Assembly: GCA_013365325.1 (NCBI GenBank)
Contig: JABVXV010000079.1
Span: forward strand, 62,001-126,000
DNA: 64,000 nucleotides
Source of the DNA: Dipetalonema caudispina
Taxonomy: Eukaryota > Nematoda > Chromadorea > Rhabditida > Onchocercidae
Direction of reading: 5' to 3'
The translations under genes were made by a program, and so were the position numbers. The notes below the pieces were generated by a model, which did not search any database, was not told the DNA's origin, and saw only the letters and a program-made list of their open reading frames with translations. Numbering within the stretch: position 1 is the stretch's first letter; the number at the start of each line of letters is the position of its first letter. Shown one piece after another: positions 1-11,876 of this stretch.

Positions 1-1
1 G

Positions 2-139
2 ATATGCCAAAAAGATGGCGCGTCCCTGTCACATTTGCTTCATTCAAGGACGAATGTTGTGGTCTTCAAAAAATTGTGTCTTCATATTGAAATTTGTAAC
101 AAAGCCTATGATACATACTGGAAGAAACCCCCGTACTGA
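2..139 (+). CDS. 3'-terminal exon of an unidentified gene (partial)
   Basis: Reading from base 2, the frame is open for 45 codons to TGA at 137-139. The gene must begin left of the window: no start codon fits, and the first AG (13-14) lacks a pyrimidine tract, so it is not a likely acceptor. The end of the peptide reads NKAYDTYWKKPPY, of ordinary globular composition, with mixed third bases (about 44% G or C by hand count), well above the flanking DNA. The DNA after the stop turns abruptly AT-rich and has AATAAA at 181, about 42 bases past the stop, as expected for a short 3' UTR. A second frame (from base 3) is also open, to TAA at 183-185, giving 60 codons; it overlaps the poly(A) signal, so I prefer the first. 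I do not recognise the family. The function is unknown. Confidence 0.4.
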   Translation: MCQKDGASLSHLLHSRTNVVVFKKLCLHIEICNKAYDTYWKKPPY

Positions 140-180
140 TGTATTTGTCTGTAGTTATTCAACAATGAAGGAAGAAAAGC

Positions 181-186
181 AATAAA
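181..186 (+). promoter_or_regulatory. polyadenylation signal AATAAA
   Basis: This canonical hexamer lies 42 bases after the TGA of the leftmost partial gene. Cleavage would be expected some 10-25 bases downstream, near 200. The hexamer is common by chance in DNA this AT-rich, so its value comes from its position just after the only coding-like end in this part of the window. Confidence 0.4.
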
Positions 187-460
187 TTGTCCAAAAGACT
201 ATATCTTATTCATTTTTAATTTGATGTTATCTTATTAATCAGTTAAAAATTCCTTTGCTGTTTCTTTTTTCTATCATTAGTATTTTATAGCTTTGTCTCC
301 TAGCTTTTATGAATTTATCATTTTAACAAAATTTTTTAAGTAGTCGAAATAAGTATGACATTCTGAAGTAAATTTTTCAAATCCTTTCCGGAAATTTGAT
401 GTAATACCACATATTTGCTAAAGTTAAGCGCTTGATTAACTTCTGAGGTTTGAAATCCGA
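187..460. other. Gene-free flank after the leftmost gene
   Basis: This is AT-rich DNA between the poly(A) signal and the duplicated element. It contains the palindrome AAGCGCTT near 426. I see no coding potential or repeat in it. Confidence 0.5.
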
Positions 461-520
461 GATCATTAAGCGTGAGTTAGTGACGTGAGTCACGTACATA
501 TCGTGCATTGTTACTTGCAG
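461..520. repeat. Duplicated dyad element, copy 1
   Basis: This ~59-bp segment begins GATCATTAAGCGTGA and ends TGCATTGTTACTTGCA. It recurs 149 bp downstream with a handful of substitutions. Its core, ACGTGAGTCACGT at about 484-496, is a perfect odd dyad (ACGTGA / TCACGT around a central G) and contains TGAGTCA, the consensus recognised by AP-1-type bZIP factors. It is richer in G+C than its surroundings. It lies roughly 280 bases past the AATAAA of the leftmost gene, so it could be a downstream or intergenic regulatory element. No function is shown by the sequence. Confidence 0.75.
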
Positions 521-609
521 CAAATAGTTCCATTGAAGATTGTCTTGCAATTTCGGTTTTCATTCAGAAATAGTAATGGAAACGTTTTTAGACAATATTC
601 GAATTCCTT

Positions 610-668
610 GATCATTAAGCGTGAATGGTAACGTGAATCACGCACATATCTTGCATTATTACTTGTAA
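610..668. repeat. Duplicated dyad element, copy 2
   Basis: This is the second, diverged copy of the element at 461-520, in the same orientation. It shares GATCATTAAGCGTGA at its start and CACATATCTTGCATTATTAC near its end. The dyad core is kept as ACGTGAATCACGC: both half-sites GTGA and TCAC survive while the central base changes from G to A. Similarity fades into the flanks on both sides (AAATCCGA versus AATTCCTT before it, AAATAG after both). The pattern is that of an old tandem duplication. Confidence 0.75.
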
Positions 669-2226
669 AATAGATTTACAATGTCATTTATCAGAACATT
701 CCTTCCATTCAGTATCATTGATTAGAAATAATCAAGAGATTATAGTATAAATTATGAATTGTTTGTGTACATTTAATTAGTTATCTGTTTTCTTTTTTCT
801 TTCTATCTTTTCGAAGAAATTATTTTGAACACAGTAATGCTTTTACGAAAAGAACATCATAACGATAGATTGAATCATAATTTTTTTTTTTTTTTTTTTA
901 TTGGTTACTGTAAGAAAAAGTGAAAGTGAAAGATTAAAGAATCCCTTAGATCTCAATTTTAGATTTAAATTTTAAAATCGTGAAAATGTCAATCTTTATC
1001 TTTTACTAGCTTTTTAGTCGGATATGTTTTTACTAGCTGAAATTTCTTAAAACAATCAATCATTTTAGATAACAGATCATCTTTCACTCATTAATTATTT
1101 TATTTTTATGAAAAAAAGGAAAATGATAAGGCCAATTTAAAGAGATTTTCGCTAGTATATGTAATTACTGAACTGGTTGGCCACCAATACATATTTAACC
1201 TATTTCGAATAGCATAAGTAATTACAATATTAACTATCGGAACATAATCCTTCTTATTGTGCCAACAAATCCTGATAGAGTTTTATAAATAATCAGCAAG
1301 ATAACTGATACTATATGATATCTGATTAGTTGAGGTTATTAAAAATGCCATTCGTACCACGTGGTACCACTATCAAATATGTTGTTTTTCCAATGTCGTT
1401 AAAGTTGTCATCAACATCGTCAATGTCATCGTTCCACTGTTCTTTCTTCCCTACCTCTTTTTTGTCATTTATCACACGATGCAGTAATCCTTTTTATATT
1501 TTCATAATTAAAAAATTTCCACATCCTAATCACCTAATTAACCTCTGCCCCTTTTATCCTTTCTCATTCTAAGCCTTTAAGATAAAAATGAATGCAAGAT
1601 TGGGCTTCATTAAAAGATCCATGAAAATTGGTATTTGTTGACATAAAGCATGCGCAATGCTTACTAATTTTATTAATACCTGTATTACTATATTTTAAAT
1701 ACTACTATCAAAACTACTTTATTATCCATAATCGCTCAATCAATCCTGAAGAAACAGTTTTCTTGTATTATAAATGATAAGAGCAAATGATAAATGGTGA
1801 TAACAAAATGATCCTAGAAGATGAGAATTAATAGATTGAATTTCTCAAATAACCACTATCACTATTATCATTTCTACTACTAGTAAATGCCAATATAATC
1901 GTACATCATTTTTACCGCTATCCTGAAAAGATATTACATTTTACTACTTTAACTACTGCACTTACTAGTGCCACCGAAAGAAAAGCAATTAAATTTTTAC
2001 ATCAGAAATATTTTATGAGACAATAAAATATTCGATGTGTGGAAATTGGCTAGTGGAAGGACGAAGAAACGGGACAAGAAGGATGGAAAGAGATAAAGTA
2101 CTGATTGGAAATATGTATATATTGAAAGAGAGTAATATATTAAAATAAAATATATTTAAAATTGTGACAATGACCATTTTGAAGAGGATCATTCTGTGAT
2201 ACAAATCATAAAATTATGGATTCTCT
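669..2226. other. Gene-free AT-rich stretch
   Basis: There is a T19 run at 881-899 and no repeat family. A plus-strand frame at 1330-1572 (80 codons) is rich in Ser, Phe and Pro, begins with a non-ATG codon and has no splice or promoter context. I regard it as chance. Confidence 0.5.
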
Positions 2227-2252
2227 GAGAGAGAGAGAGAGAGAGAGAGAGA
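2227..2252. repeat. (GA)n microsatellite
   Basis: Thirteen uninterrupted GA dinucleotides follow CTCT, so the left edge can form a very short CTCT/GAGA fold-back. There is no adjacent gene. Confidence 0.95.
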
Positions 2253-5200
2253 CAGATTAGTCATAAATTTTTAATAGCCGAATGTCTTTTGTGTCCCCGC
2301 TTGGATATCACTACCTGAGTGTATTGGCGTAACCAAATAAATCTTCCATGTATCCCAAGAATTGCTCACTCAATAGTCCTTCTTTTAATACATCATTGAC
2401 CTATTCCCTTATTGTTACTGATCAATATGTCATATGTCAATATCGTAATTTTCTTTTCGAAATAAAGTATTTTCATGTCTAAAGAAGATAAGCCTATCGT
2501 TATTATGATAAGGAGGAAATACACTTTAAAGAGATGATGGATTCTGTTGTGGTAAATAATGAATGAATCTTTAATTTAAACTATTTCATCGAAAATTACG
2601 GTGAATTTATCATTTGAGAGTTAGATAAAAAGGATTTCAACCAGGATAAAGATTCAGAAATCAGAATATACATCTATCTGATGATTCATCCATTGTAACA
2701 TTTGTAAAATAGACTTCAAAACTTCAGTTGATTCACCATCATCAATCAGTTTAATGAATGTTGAGATGCAAAAGAGGACTTCAATCCATCTATAACCCTC
2801 ATGATGAAATTTCTTAATAAAAAATCTCTTTCCAAATAGCTTTAACGAATTTTAAACCTAAATTGAACTTCTCTAACAAGTATTTTAACAATACTTTTAA
2901 TTGATGCTATAATTTATCAATTCACTGAAGCGCTATCGATATCACTGTCAAATAGATGTAATGATAAAAGTTTTTGCGCAATCTGTAAGAATGCGCTTTA
3001 TTCCATCAAAAGTTTAGAAAATTTTTTTGCTTTTTGATGCATATATCTTCACTAATCAATCATTTATTACAGCGCTTAAACGAAAAAAAAAAAAAAAAAG
3101 ACAAGAATCCATTTCTTAAAGAAAGAAGTAAAAATTATAATACAAAATAGCTGAACCGAAAAGAGATAAAGAATATTATTTCGTGTAAAGAATTCATAGA
3201 ACAAATCCGTAGAAAAGCTTTTTTGTTCTCATCTCCAAAAGTGTTTTTTTTTTTCTTAAAATTATTTGAGAACAATTTTTGTTAAAGTATTTATTCGTTG
3301 ATGATTTATTTCATATAATAATTTGTTGCCTTAAAGACATTTTTGTAAATTACTACTTCATAATTATGCTTTAAGTGCTCATATGGTAGCTTATTTAATA
3401 ATAAATGCACAATTATTATCAAAAATGTGAACAGATGTGATTGTTTTAGAGCTCGAAGCTTAGCTAATGATTTTGCAAATGAGATTGGGTTTGAGTAATT
3501 TGGCATGTTATCATTATCAATAGCATTTAGCATATTTGTAAAATGATTCAACTATGTATTCTTTCATATACAATCTAGTTCCCGAGATTTCACGATACAT
3601 GCTTACTGAATTTCTTTGAAGAAAAGTGTGGGAAATGATGTTTTTCTGTATTTGTAGGTGTCGAATTTAACTCCATATTGATCATTCCGTTTCCATCTAA
3701 ATGGTCATAATGATTGCTGAAACGCGTATATAAACCAATTGATAATGGTCAGATTAATTAGTCAAAAATTAGTCAGTTTCATTTGACATTTAATAGATGA
3801 AATACAGAAATCATACATTAGATTAACCTTTCACCTATAGGAGTAAAATGAGCATTCTGCTATCATTTACTAACTGCAAGAAAACTTTTTTCTCATCTAA
3901 AAACGATTTTAGAAAAGATTTCGAATCATTTTTCATATTTTAAAAGTTGTATTTTTTATTTAAGATATATATGTTCGCCTTAAAATGAGGACAAGTTAAA
4001 AATCAATTTTATTCACTAAAAAATTTCATTTTCTCGTGGCATATGATTTTTTCTTCTTTTTTTTTTTTTTTTTTTGTTTACAATTATGCATTGAATGGCG
4101 TATGCTTGTCGATGTTGGAGCCAATCAGTCTTGCTTATCACAAAAAATTTATTTTTAAGAGTTAAACTTATCATCTACACGTTTTAATTCTTAGCCTGAA
4201 TTATTCATCATCAATACATACAATCACTGAAATCATTATTTTATCAGTCTATGTGAGCAATTCTCTGCTATAAAGTTCAAAAAGTTCTTTTTCTTTTTTT
4301 TTTTTTTACCACTAATGAAAAATGAATTTTCATCCTGTTTTTTAATCAACACTATTGCATTATCTATTTGAATGGTACAAGCATAGAATAGAAAAATTTG
4401 TCCGATTTTGTTTCGAATTTAAAACATTCTATTAAAATTTTCCTGAAGCTTACATTATTTGTTTATAATTTACGATTTTATTAACAAAGAATTATTACGC
4501 ATAATTAAGATGAAATTTGAATATGGCTATATAATAGTTGAAAATTATGATTATGATGAATAAGGCTATTAGGATTAAATTTTTATTTCGTGTAGTTAAT
4601 TTAAGTGTGTTAGTTCAGTGTAATTTCGAGAAGATAAAAAGTTCTGAAGACAATTTTATCGACTGAAATATGGTTTGATAAAATTTTAATTGCGATTTTA
4701 TTTCGCAATTTATAGCTTCGTTAAAGTTTACCAAACAGAAAATTGCAACGAATTTAATAGGAATATTGTAAAAAAAAAAAATTTAGAGTAATGGCTTTAG
4801 TATTAATAGTACAATATGAATGTTATATCACGTTGAACGGAATGAAATGGAACAGGAAAAAAAAAGAAAAAAAAAAAAAACTGAATCCATCTATTTGTTT
4901 GCAGAAAGATCGGTATGTGTGGAAGCTAATGTGATCGAGAAAATGTTATCAATACGATGATTTTCTAAGCATTTCGTCTTCTTCTTTTGGTATATTATCT
5001 ACATTTGAAATTTTTGTTTAAAAAAAAGAATGATATCAAGTACGAAAGTAAAGCTTGCGATCAAAAAAAATCTTCTGATCTTCATTTTCAGGTTAAGTAT
5101 TTTTAAAAAAAAATGATATTTCAGTACTTTTTGTGGCGATCAAAAGATGCATAGTGTTTTAATATGCCAACTGTTAATTAACAAATTAATTAATTCAGTC

Positions 5201-5434
5201 TAGGCCTATTATTTGTGGATTTTTGCTACAAACCTTTAAAATGCCTTACGCTAACTTATCAATTAGTTATTTTAGCTGTACATTTTTTTTTTTTTTTTTT
5301 TTGCACTGATCTTTACTAATAAATCAATACTGGGACATGCGATTGTTTATAAATATGATCTATAGAAGTAGTCTAAATCGAACTTCAAAATATGGAAATT
5401 AAAATTGAGACAAATAATATTCATTCCATTTAGT
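2253..5434. other. Gene-free AT-rich stretch with homopolymer runs
   Basis: Poly(A) at 3083-3099, poly(T) near 4057-4075 and 5282-5302, and interrupted poly(A) at 4857-4880 stand out. The minus-strand frame at 3306-3551 (81 codons) has a fairly natural composition with a hydrophobic LFTFLIIIVHLLL segment and AATAAA just after its stop. However, it starts on TTG, has an in-frame stop directly upstream and lacks a convincing acceptor, so I did not accept it as a gene. Confidence 0.5.
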
Positions 5435-5479
5435 ATTCATTCCATTAGGATTGTATTAAACAGTCCTAATGAAATGAAT
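5435..5479. repeat. Inverted repeat / hairpin, 19-nt arms, 7-nt loop
   Basis: The arm at 5435-5453 (ATTCATTCCATTAGGATTG) pairs with 5461-5479 (CAGTCCTAATGAAATGAAT) across the loop TATTAAA. Seventeen of 19 positions are Watson-Crick; as RNA one more is a G-U wobble, leaving a single C-A mismatch. The left arm is also directly preceded by a near-repeat of its first 12 bases (ATTCATTCCATT at 5419-5430). It is too short for a usual pre-miRNA. Confidence 0.8.
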
Positions 5480-5660
5480 TAATTAACTAATTTAAACGAG
5501 AAAGACTGGATTTCACTTTTGAGAAAAAAGAAAACAATTCATGAAAATTGTCCGAAATACTATTTTATTTTTTTTTTTTCTTTTTAAAAAAAAGTATGAT
5601 TAATTTCATTTTTTTTTTTTTTTTTTGTGATTTTTTCCTACAAATATAGCTGTAGTTTCG

Positions 5661-5771
5661 CTTCTATTCATTCATTCATTCATTCATTCATTCATTCATT
5701 CATTCATTCATCCATTCATTCATTCATTCATCTATCCATCCAATCCATCAATTCATTCATTCATTCATTCT
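5661..5771. repeat. (ATTC)n array with variants
   Basis: About 110 bp of tandem ATTC, interrupted by ATCC and ATCT variants in its right half. It creates an artificial His/Ser/Phe/Ile-repeat reading frame on the plus strand. It is bordered on the left by several poly(T) runs. Confidence 0.95.
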
Positions 5772-8700
5772 ACCTCCTTTCCCTCTTCACTTCCCCTCAT
5801 TCAAATCCAACTATCTAACAATCTTACTCATCAAAGAGATGGAGAAAAAAGTTTTGCAAAAGCTTAATTGAACTATAGCACTCTTTTCGCTCTTTTTTCA
5901 ATTACCCAAACGACAAATATTTTTTGACCTTACTTTGTTTCTATCCGATCATCGTAATAATCCAAGCATTCTAACTAATTTTTTAGTCATCGTTTCATCT
6001 TTTTTATTTTTTTTTTTCTTTCCGAAAAGATTAGCAATTTATGATTTTAGCTTTTTCTTTTACAATGGCTTTAGCACGATAATCTGTTTTTTTTTTTTTT
6101 TTTTTTTTTTTATCAATAATTTGATTGGTTGAAGCAAAAATTTGCACTCAAAATTCATTCGTTCTTTTCTTACTTATTTCAATTTTTGCTAAAATGTAAA
6201 ATTATTTCCTTATTAAATTTTAACTAGAATTGAAAAGAAAATTTAACAACAGAAATATTTATGAATCTATTCACATACATTGTATTTATTGTACGTTCAT
6301 TTTCTGTTTACTTTATGTTTTATTCGAAGTTATATTTATTATTATGGTATGTTTGGGGGAATAGAAATGACTTGAAATTAAAAATCAAAAAAACTATTTA
6401 ACCTTCGATTCAATTCCACTCAGTGACTTGGGAATTATTTCATAGTTTAATGTACATATACGTAGATTTGTTTCAATGATTACTTTTCATTGGGCCATCG
6501 TAAAATAAAGCGAAAATAAAAAGGAAATTTAGCGAATTACTCATGAAATACAAATGACATATGACCTGCGGTATATAAATGTAAAGAAAATGTTTTGAAA
6601 TACTTATGAATAGCTGGTATCATCCACTGTAATTGCAAAAAGCTAAACTTATCAAGTATATCAAGTCATACTATTGTGTATAATTTCGTTTTATTACTCA
6701 AAAAATTCAATCATTATAATTATTTCGATTTATAATACAGAAAAAAAAGTAATATCTTATATAATGCTATTCAAATTATTGGAGAGTAACATCAACTTAT
6801 GGTATTCATATAATCCGTAATATTTGTATCATACACAGCATTTGCTGAACCTATAGTACCTATATATGACTGCTATATGATAATTACCTAATCTGTAATT
6901 GCTATTCATGATATTCTGTTTAATTTTTTATCCATTTTAAAATCTTTTCTTTTTTTTTTTTCCCTGTAAGAAGCACATTACCTCAATTTTTGATACAATC
7001 GGTAAAGAAAATAGTAGGCAATGTGCACTCTTTTTAGATGTCACTTCGTGAAAGATTAAGATGGTAATGAATTGAGAATTTATTGCAGGTGAGTAAGGTA
7101 AAATAGTAATTGAGGGTTGTTGCAGGTGAGTAAAAGTAAATGGAGCATTTCTGTTCATTTATTTGTTATATATGTATGTACCTATTCACATTCATATATA
7201 TACAAATAATTTTCTTAAATTTTTCAATCATAGATCATACATAGAATTATGCCATACATATATATATAAGCATACTTTTGCTTAGGCCAATTTGTGGATC
7301 ATGTTTGATGGATATGGGAAAAAAAAAAAATGAAAACGAACGAACAATTGCAATGATTGAGTGAAATATTAAAGAAATGAGATTTCACTTTATATCCTAT
7401 TCAATGAAATTTTTTTTTTTTTTTCTTTTTTTTGCAGACAGAAATATGCAAAAGACAAATTAGTAATTGAACTGGTTGCTTTTATCATTTTTTTCTTTCA
7501 CCTGAAAAATGAGTGGAGCAATTTGGTGATTGACACTTGTCACTCAAAATGTACTTCAATCTTTGCTACTGCGATGAACAAACCAAAGTTGCCCAACCAT
7601 CATTTCATATCTTTTCTCAAATAAACTTCATCATTCAATTCTTACACTCATTTTGGTTACATATAATTTTATTTGAATATTTTCATATCTTTACTTCACA
7701 ATATCTTATCAATAAAATCCGATTGTTAGCAATATGAAAATGCTAAAATTGCTCCCAAAGATTTGAATAAGTCCAAGAAGATAACATTCTAGATCGATTA
7801 GACTAAATGGTAATTCTAACTTATGATAATTTACCTTGCATTTTATAAAGAATCAGTCATAAAATGACTGATTTTAAATGAAATAAACATTAGATGTCAA
7901 TTTCCACTAGGAAATATTAAAAGATTTGATTAGAATTTTTCAGCAAAATATTTTTTCCTACAGTGCAGGAAATGTTCAAAAATACGTAATTCAAATGTAT
8001 ATATTTTGGGCCAAATTAACTAAATTATCTTTAATAATACATAATTTAATACTTTTTACTAAATTTGATATGCTTTTTTCAATTGCTGCTTGCTTTTTGA
8101 TAAAATATTTGCGGTCAAAATATTTATCAGCGGTTATTTGTCGTCTATTTTCCATTTCTCAAGGACAAACAATTTATGAAGTCATTGATAAATTTTATAA
8201 ATGTAATAAATTTTTAAGCAATAAAGAGTAATTCGTTCTGCTGTTGTTTTAGATGACATCCGTGGATCAAATTTTAACAAAAAAAAAAAAAGAAAAAAAA
8301 GAAGCTTTATTCTATTAAACGCATTTTTTTTTTCTTTATTTCGAATTTTGATATGTAGTGGAACATTTCGCATGACTTTCATGTAATGAACAGGTGCTAT
8401 AACAAATCTCGGCATGATTTAGTATTGCTTCCTTTTTTTTTTTTTTCTCGAAATACCAATTTAACTTGTGCCAGTTTACTTCTGCTTGATTGATTTCATT
8501 TAAATTATCATCCTACTACTTTTAATACAATCGTATGATATCTTTATTATATGTTATCTTATCTTTATTTATCATGATATCTTTATCATATATTCAAAAG
8601 ATCATATGGTATGCTTATTTTGTTCTTCAAAATATAAAATATTGCTTTCATGAACTTCTCCTTTACCTTCTCTCATATCAATACATAACTTGAAATATCG

Positions 8701-11127
8701 TAATATTATTCTTATTATTGTAACTTATCATACTGTATAATTTAAATCACGAAAGGTATAAGTTTAATCTAACTCAAAGAGATCATTAATAATTCAAAAT
8801 ATTTTCAGATAAAAGTCTGTTCAACTATTCATATAAGTCTCAACTGATGCTTACCTTATTAAACTAATTCTCGTTTATAGTTAGCATTATTAATATTTCC
8901 CATCAATTCAATCAAATAGCTCATCAAAACTATTTGTCATTATATTGAAAGAATTTCAACAATGATATCACAAATCGTTACCTCTTCTCTCATACGGTAA
9001 AAATTGACATCCCTTACAGATAGTATATGAAAATCAATTCGTATCTGTTCGTAATTAAAGCATTCAAAGTGTGATTCAGATAGCCGATGATTGTTGATAT
9101 TTAGAAGTTGTACAGCAGGCACATTTATTTCTATACACATCTGTCACCACAATGCTAAATCTACAACACATTGCGAAATGTTCTATTTTTTTTTTTTTTT
9201 TTCTCCCTCTCTCATAATTCTCCTTAGTGAAATATCAATAAATTTTTAATTTAAATTTCACAAATTTTTTATAAAAGCTTACTTTAGTTTTCTGATTTAA
9301 AATTAGACCTATCATTGAAAAAGCTATGATAGATATTATCAGTAATAATAATACATTTAATGATTTTAGAACAAAAATAAACCGTGAAAAAAAAAAAAGG
9401 GAAAACAAAAGTACACTTTGTATACGGTATACACGTTAAATATACGTGAGATATTTGTTATTTGAAAGATTTTTTTCTAGTTTGAAATTTGAAATGAATC
9501 ACGAGAAAAAGTTCACGTATTATTTTGTTTTCACTCATGATGTTAAAATTTTGATGCAAGAAAAACAAAATGATCATTTGCTACTCTTCCCATTATTTAC
9601 AATTTTTAACATTAAGTAAGGAAGCACGTCAGATTACGATTAAAATTCGAGACGTAACTAACTCTTAGAATTCCCATTTATTATTCTTATATATTTATAA
9701 GTAATCATTAAATTATAAATGAAAATTTGACAATACAATGCATAATTTCAAACTTTTAATTAGTTAAAGATTATTTTATTATCATAAAATTATTCATTCA
9801 TCTGATAAATACATCATCCGAAATATCAGTAAATTCTTCTTTTTTCCTTTTTTTTTTTTTTTTCTTCTCTTCGTAATCCTAAAAATAGATACCATATTAA
9901 GTAACAATTTATCTTTTTAAATTTCAAAAAAAATTTAATTTATTATATTCATTAAAAGAAATTTCTTTCTTTCTTTTTTTTTTTCCTACACATTTCGATA
10001 ACTAATTAGTTATAACATGCGAAACATTCATTTTTCTAAACTTTTTAAAAAATTTCTTAAAAAAAAATTAATCTTCTTTTTATTTAAATAATTTTGTGAT
10101 AATAGTAATGATATGATGAAAAAAAAAAAAAATTGAAAAAGAGAAAAGGGGGAGGAGAGGGAGTGATGTAATAGAGAGTACAGTACACCATTCTTCTTCT
10201 TCTTCTTCAATTTCACTTTTCAATAAATAAACAATTCAACTATCATTTCATGTATCCTTGGCATATGTTCAAAATTTGAAGTCAATGTAAATTTTCTTTT
10301 TTTTTTTTTTTTTTTGTAATTCATTGGATGGATGATGGGTGGAACGATGAACGATTACGTTCAATGCCTTAAATAATTCATACGTTTTTTTTAATGCACT
10401 TTGCAGAAAACGGAAAATTTGTTAGGTTTTCTGTGAAAATTTTTCACAAAAAAAAAAAAAAAAAAATTTTAAGAATTGAAAAGTTTTTTTTTTTTTTTTT
10501 TTAAAAAATTTGGTTATGATTTTCATTGGGAAAAAATTTTACACTAATTTATTGCTATTTTATCTTGTTAGCAATCGTTATATTTATGAGAGAAAAATAT
10601 TCAACATAAAATTGACGGAAAATAATTTGAGATATATGGAAAATTTGTTTAAAATAGATATGAATTACTATCTTAATAATAAAAGGAATTGATTTATTGA
10701 GTATTAAACTCAAATGTTCTTCATATCATCGATAGATTTTTTAAATATCACTAAAATACGACTAAATTTAAGAAAAAGAAAAAAAAAAAAAGAAGAAAAT
10801 TTTTTTGTATGCTATAGTATCTCATTTTAATCAAATCATTGAAATTGACATGTCCCATTTTTGTTTTTTGATCGCACAATACTCATTATTTTGTTTGTTA
10901 AATATTTTAATTCTTTCTTGAAAATTATCTTCTCAAGTTTGATTTCATGAAGCTAATTAAATCATTTAATTACAAAATATCTTTAACTTATCACAATAAT
11001 GATCTATAACAAAAATAAAAAAAAAAAGAAAACAAGATACCTTTTTAATTTTTTAAAATTTGCAATCAACAATAATTGAATGCTTTTTTTCCGGAATTTT
11101 GGAAATATTTAACTTTGAATTTTTCAG
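5772..11127. other. Gene-free AT-rich stretch
   Basis: Long poly(T) runs lie near 6089-6111, 7411-7434, 9186-9202 and 10298-10316, and (CTT)n lies at 10193-10210. The odd palindrome pair GTATACGGTATAC is at 9420-9432. Downstream of the poly(T)-GCAG at 7437, frames at 7439-7624 and 7537-7737 are both open and overlap each other. With two mutually exclusive readings and no donor, I treat them as chance. I see no RNA gene. Confidence 0.45.
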
Positions 11128-11264
11128 TTTCAACTTTCGATTTTACGAAATGTAGAGAAGGAAAGATGATGTGTACATTGACCTACTATACATTGTCAAC
11201 TATTATTTCCTTTCTTCTACTCAATGAATGTGGAATAAATCAAAACTATTGTAAATTACTACAG
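11128..11264 (+). CDS. Weak candidate internal exon, unknown protein
   Basis: TTGAATTTTTCAG (ending 11127) is an excellent 3' splice site. The following 137 bases are open, entering with two bases of a split codon and ending on CAG before GTTTGT, a usable but not ideal donor. The predicted peptide starts STFDFTKCREGKMM and has four cysteines and a hydrophobic middle. It sits inside a 109-codon open frame (11,076-11,405, first codon TTG) that is one of the longest non-repetitive frames in the window, though about one this long is expected by chance. I recognise no family and cannot link it to another exon. I infer a small chance of a real exon. Confidence 0.15.
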
Positions 11265-11830
11265 GTTTGTTTGTGGTATAGGTATAAGCTAGTCGTATTG
11301 TCACCAATTTCCAGTCTATCTGTCACTTTACCGCTTATCGATGATTGTAGTAGTAGTGTGTCGGTTTCTTCCTTCCTTATATTTATATATGGCAGTAAAT
11401 ATTAGAGAATGAACGATAATCTTTTTTTTTTTTTCTCACTCTCTTTCTCTCTCTTTATAACTGATCGTTTTTTTTTTTTCTTCTTTTAAATAAAATTTAT
11501 GAAGTTAAATTTAAATAAATTTAAGCTTTCTTTTGATTTCCCTAATTGTTGTGCGTATGAAATTCAAATTTTTCAATTGAAATATTTCTTAACTTGTCAA
11601 AGTAAATTAATGAATAATCTTTTATTTTGTATCTAAAAAAAATTTTTTTTTTTTAATTCAAAGACATTGCTAATTTTATTAGATTTCGAAAAAAAAAAGT
11701 TCCATTTTTTTGTAAGCTTATAAGAAACTATTCCATTATAAAATTGAATAAATGAAATGACTGAGAGTAACTTTAGCTTCTATTTAATGAATTATAAATA
11801 GGATTTATCGTTGTAATTTCAAAGAGTATT

Positions 11831-11876
11831 TGCATGCACAGCATGACGTTTTTAATGTATGAGAGCAGATTGCATG
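11831..11876 (+). promoter_or_regulatory. Pair of TGCATG motifs
   Basis: TGCATG occurs at 11831-11836 and 11871-11876, 40 bp apart. UGCAUG is the RNA motif bound by Fox-1/RBFOX-type splicing regulators in animals. It would matter only if this region is intronic on the plus strand, which is not established. Two copies alone may be chance. Confidence 0.2.

Noticed and set aside
3306..3551. 81-codon minus-strand frame with natural composition and nearby AATAAA
   Set aside because: Non-ATG start, an immediate upstream stop and no acceptor. AATAAA is frequent by chance here.
7439..7737. Two overlapping plus-strand frames after a poly(T)-GCAG acceptor-like site
   Set aside because: The readings exclude each other and no donor or poly(A) signal chooses between them. 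Lengths are within chance expectation.
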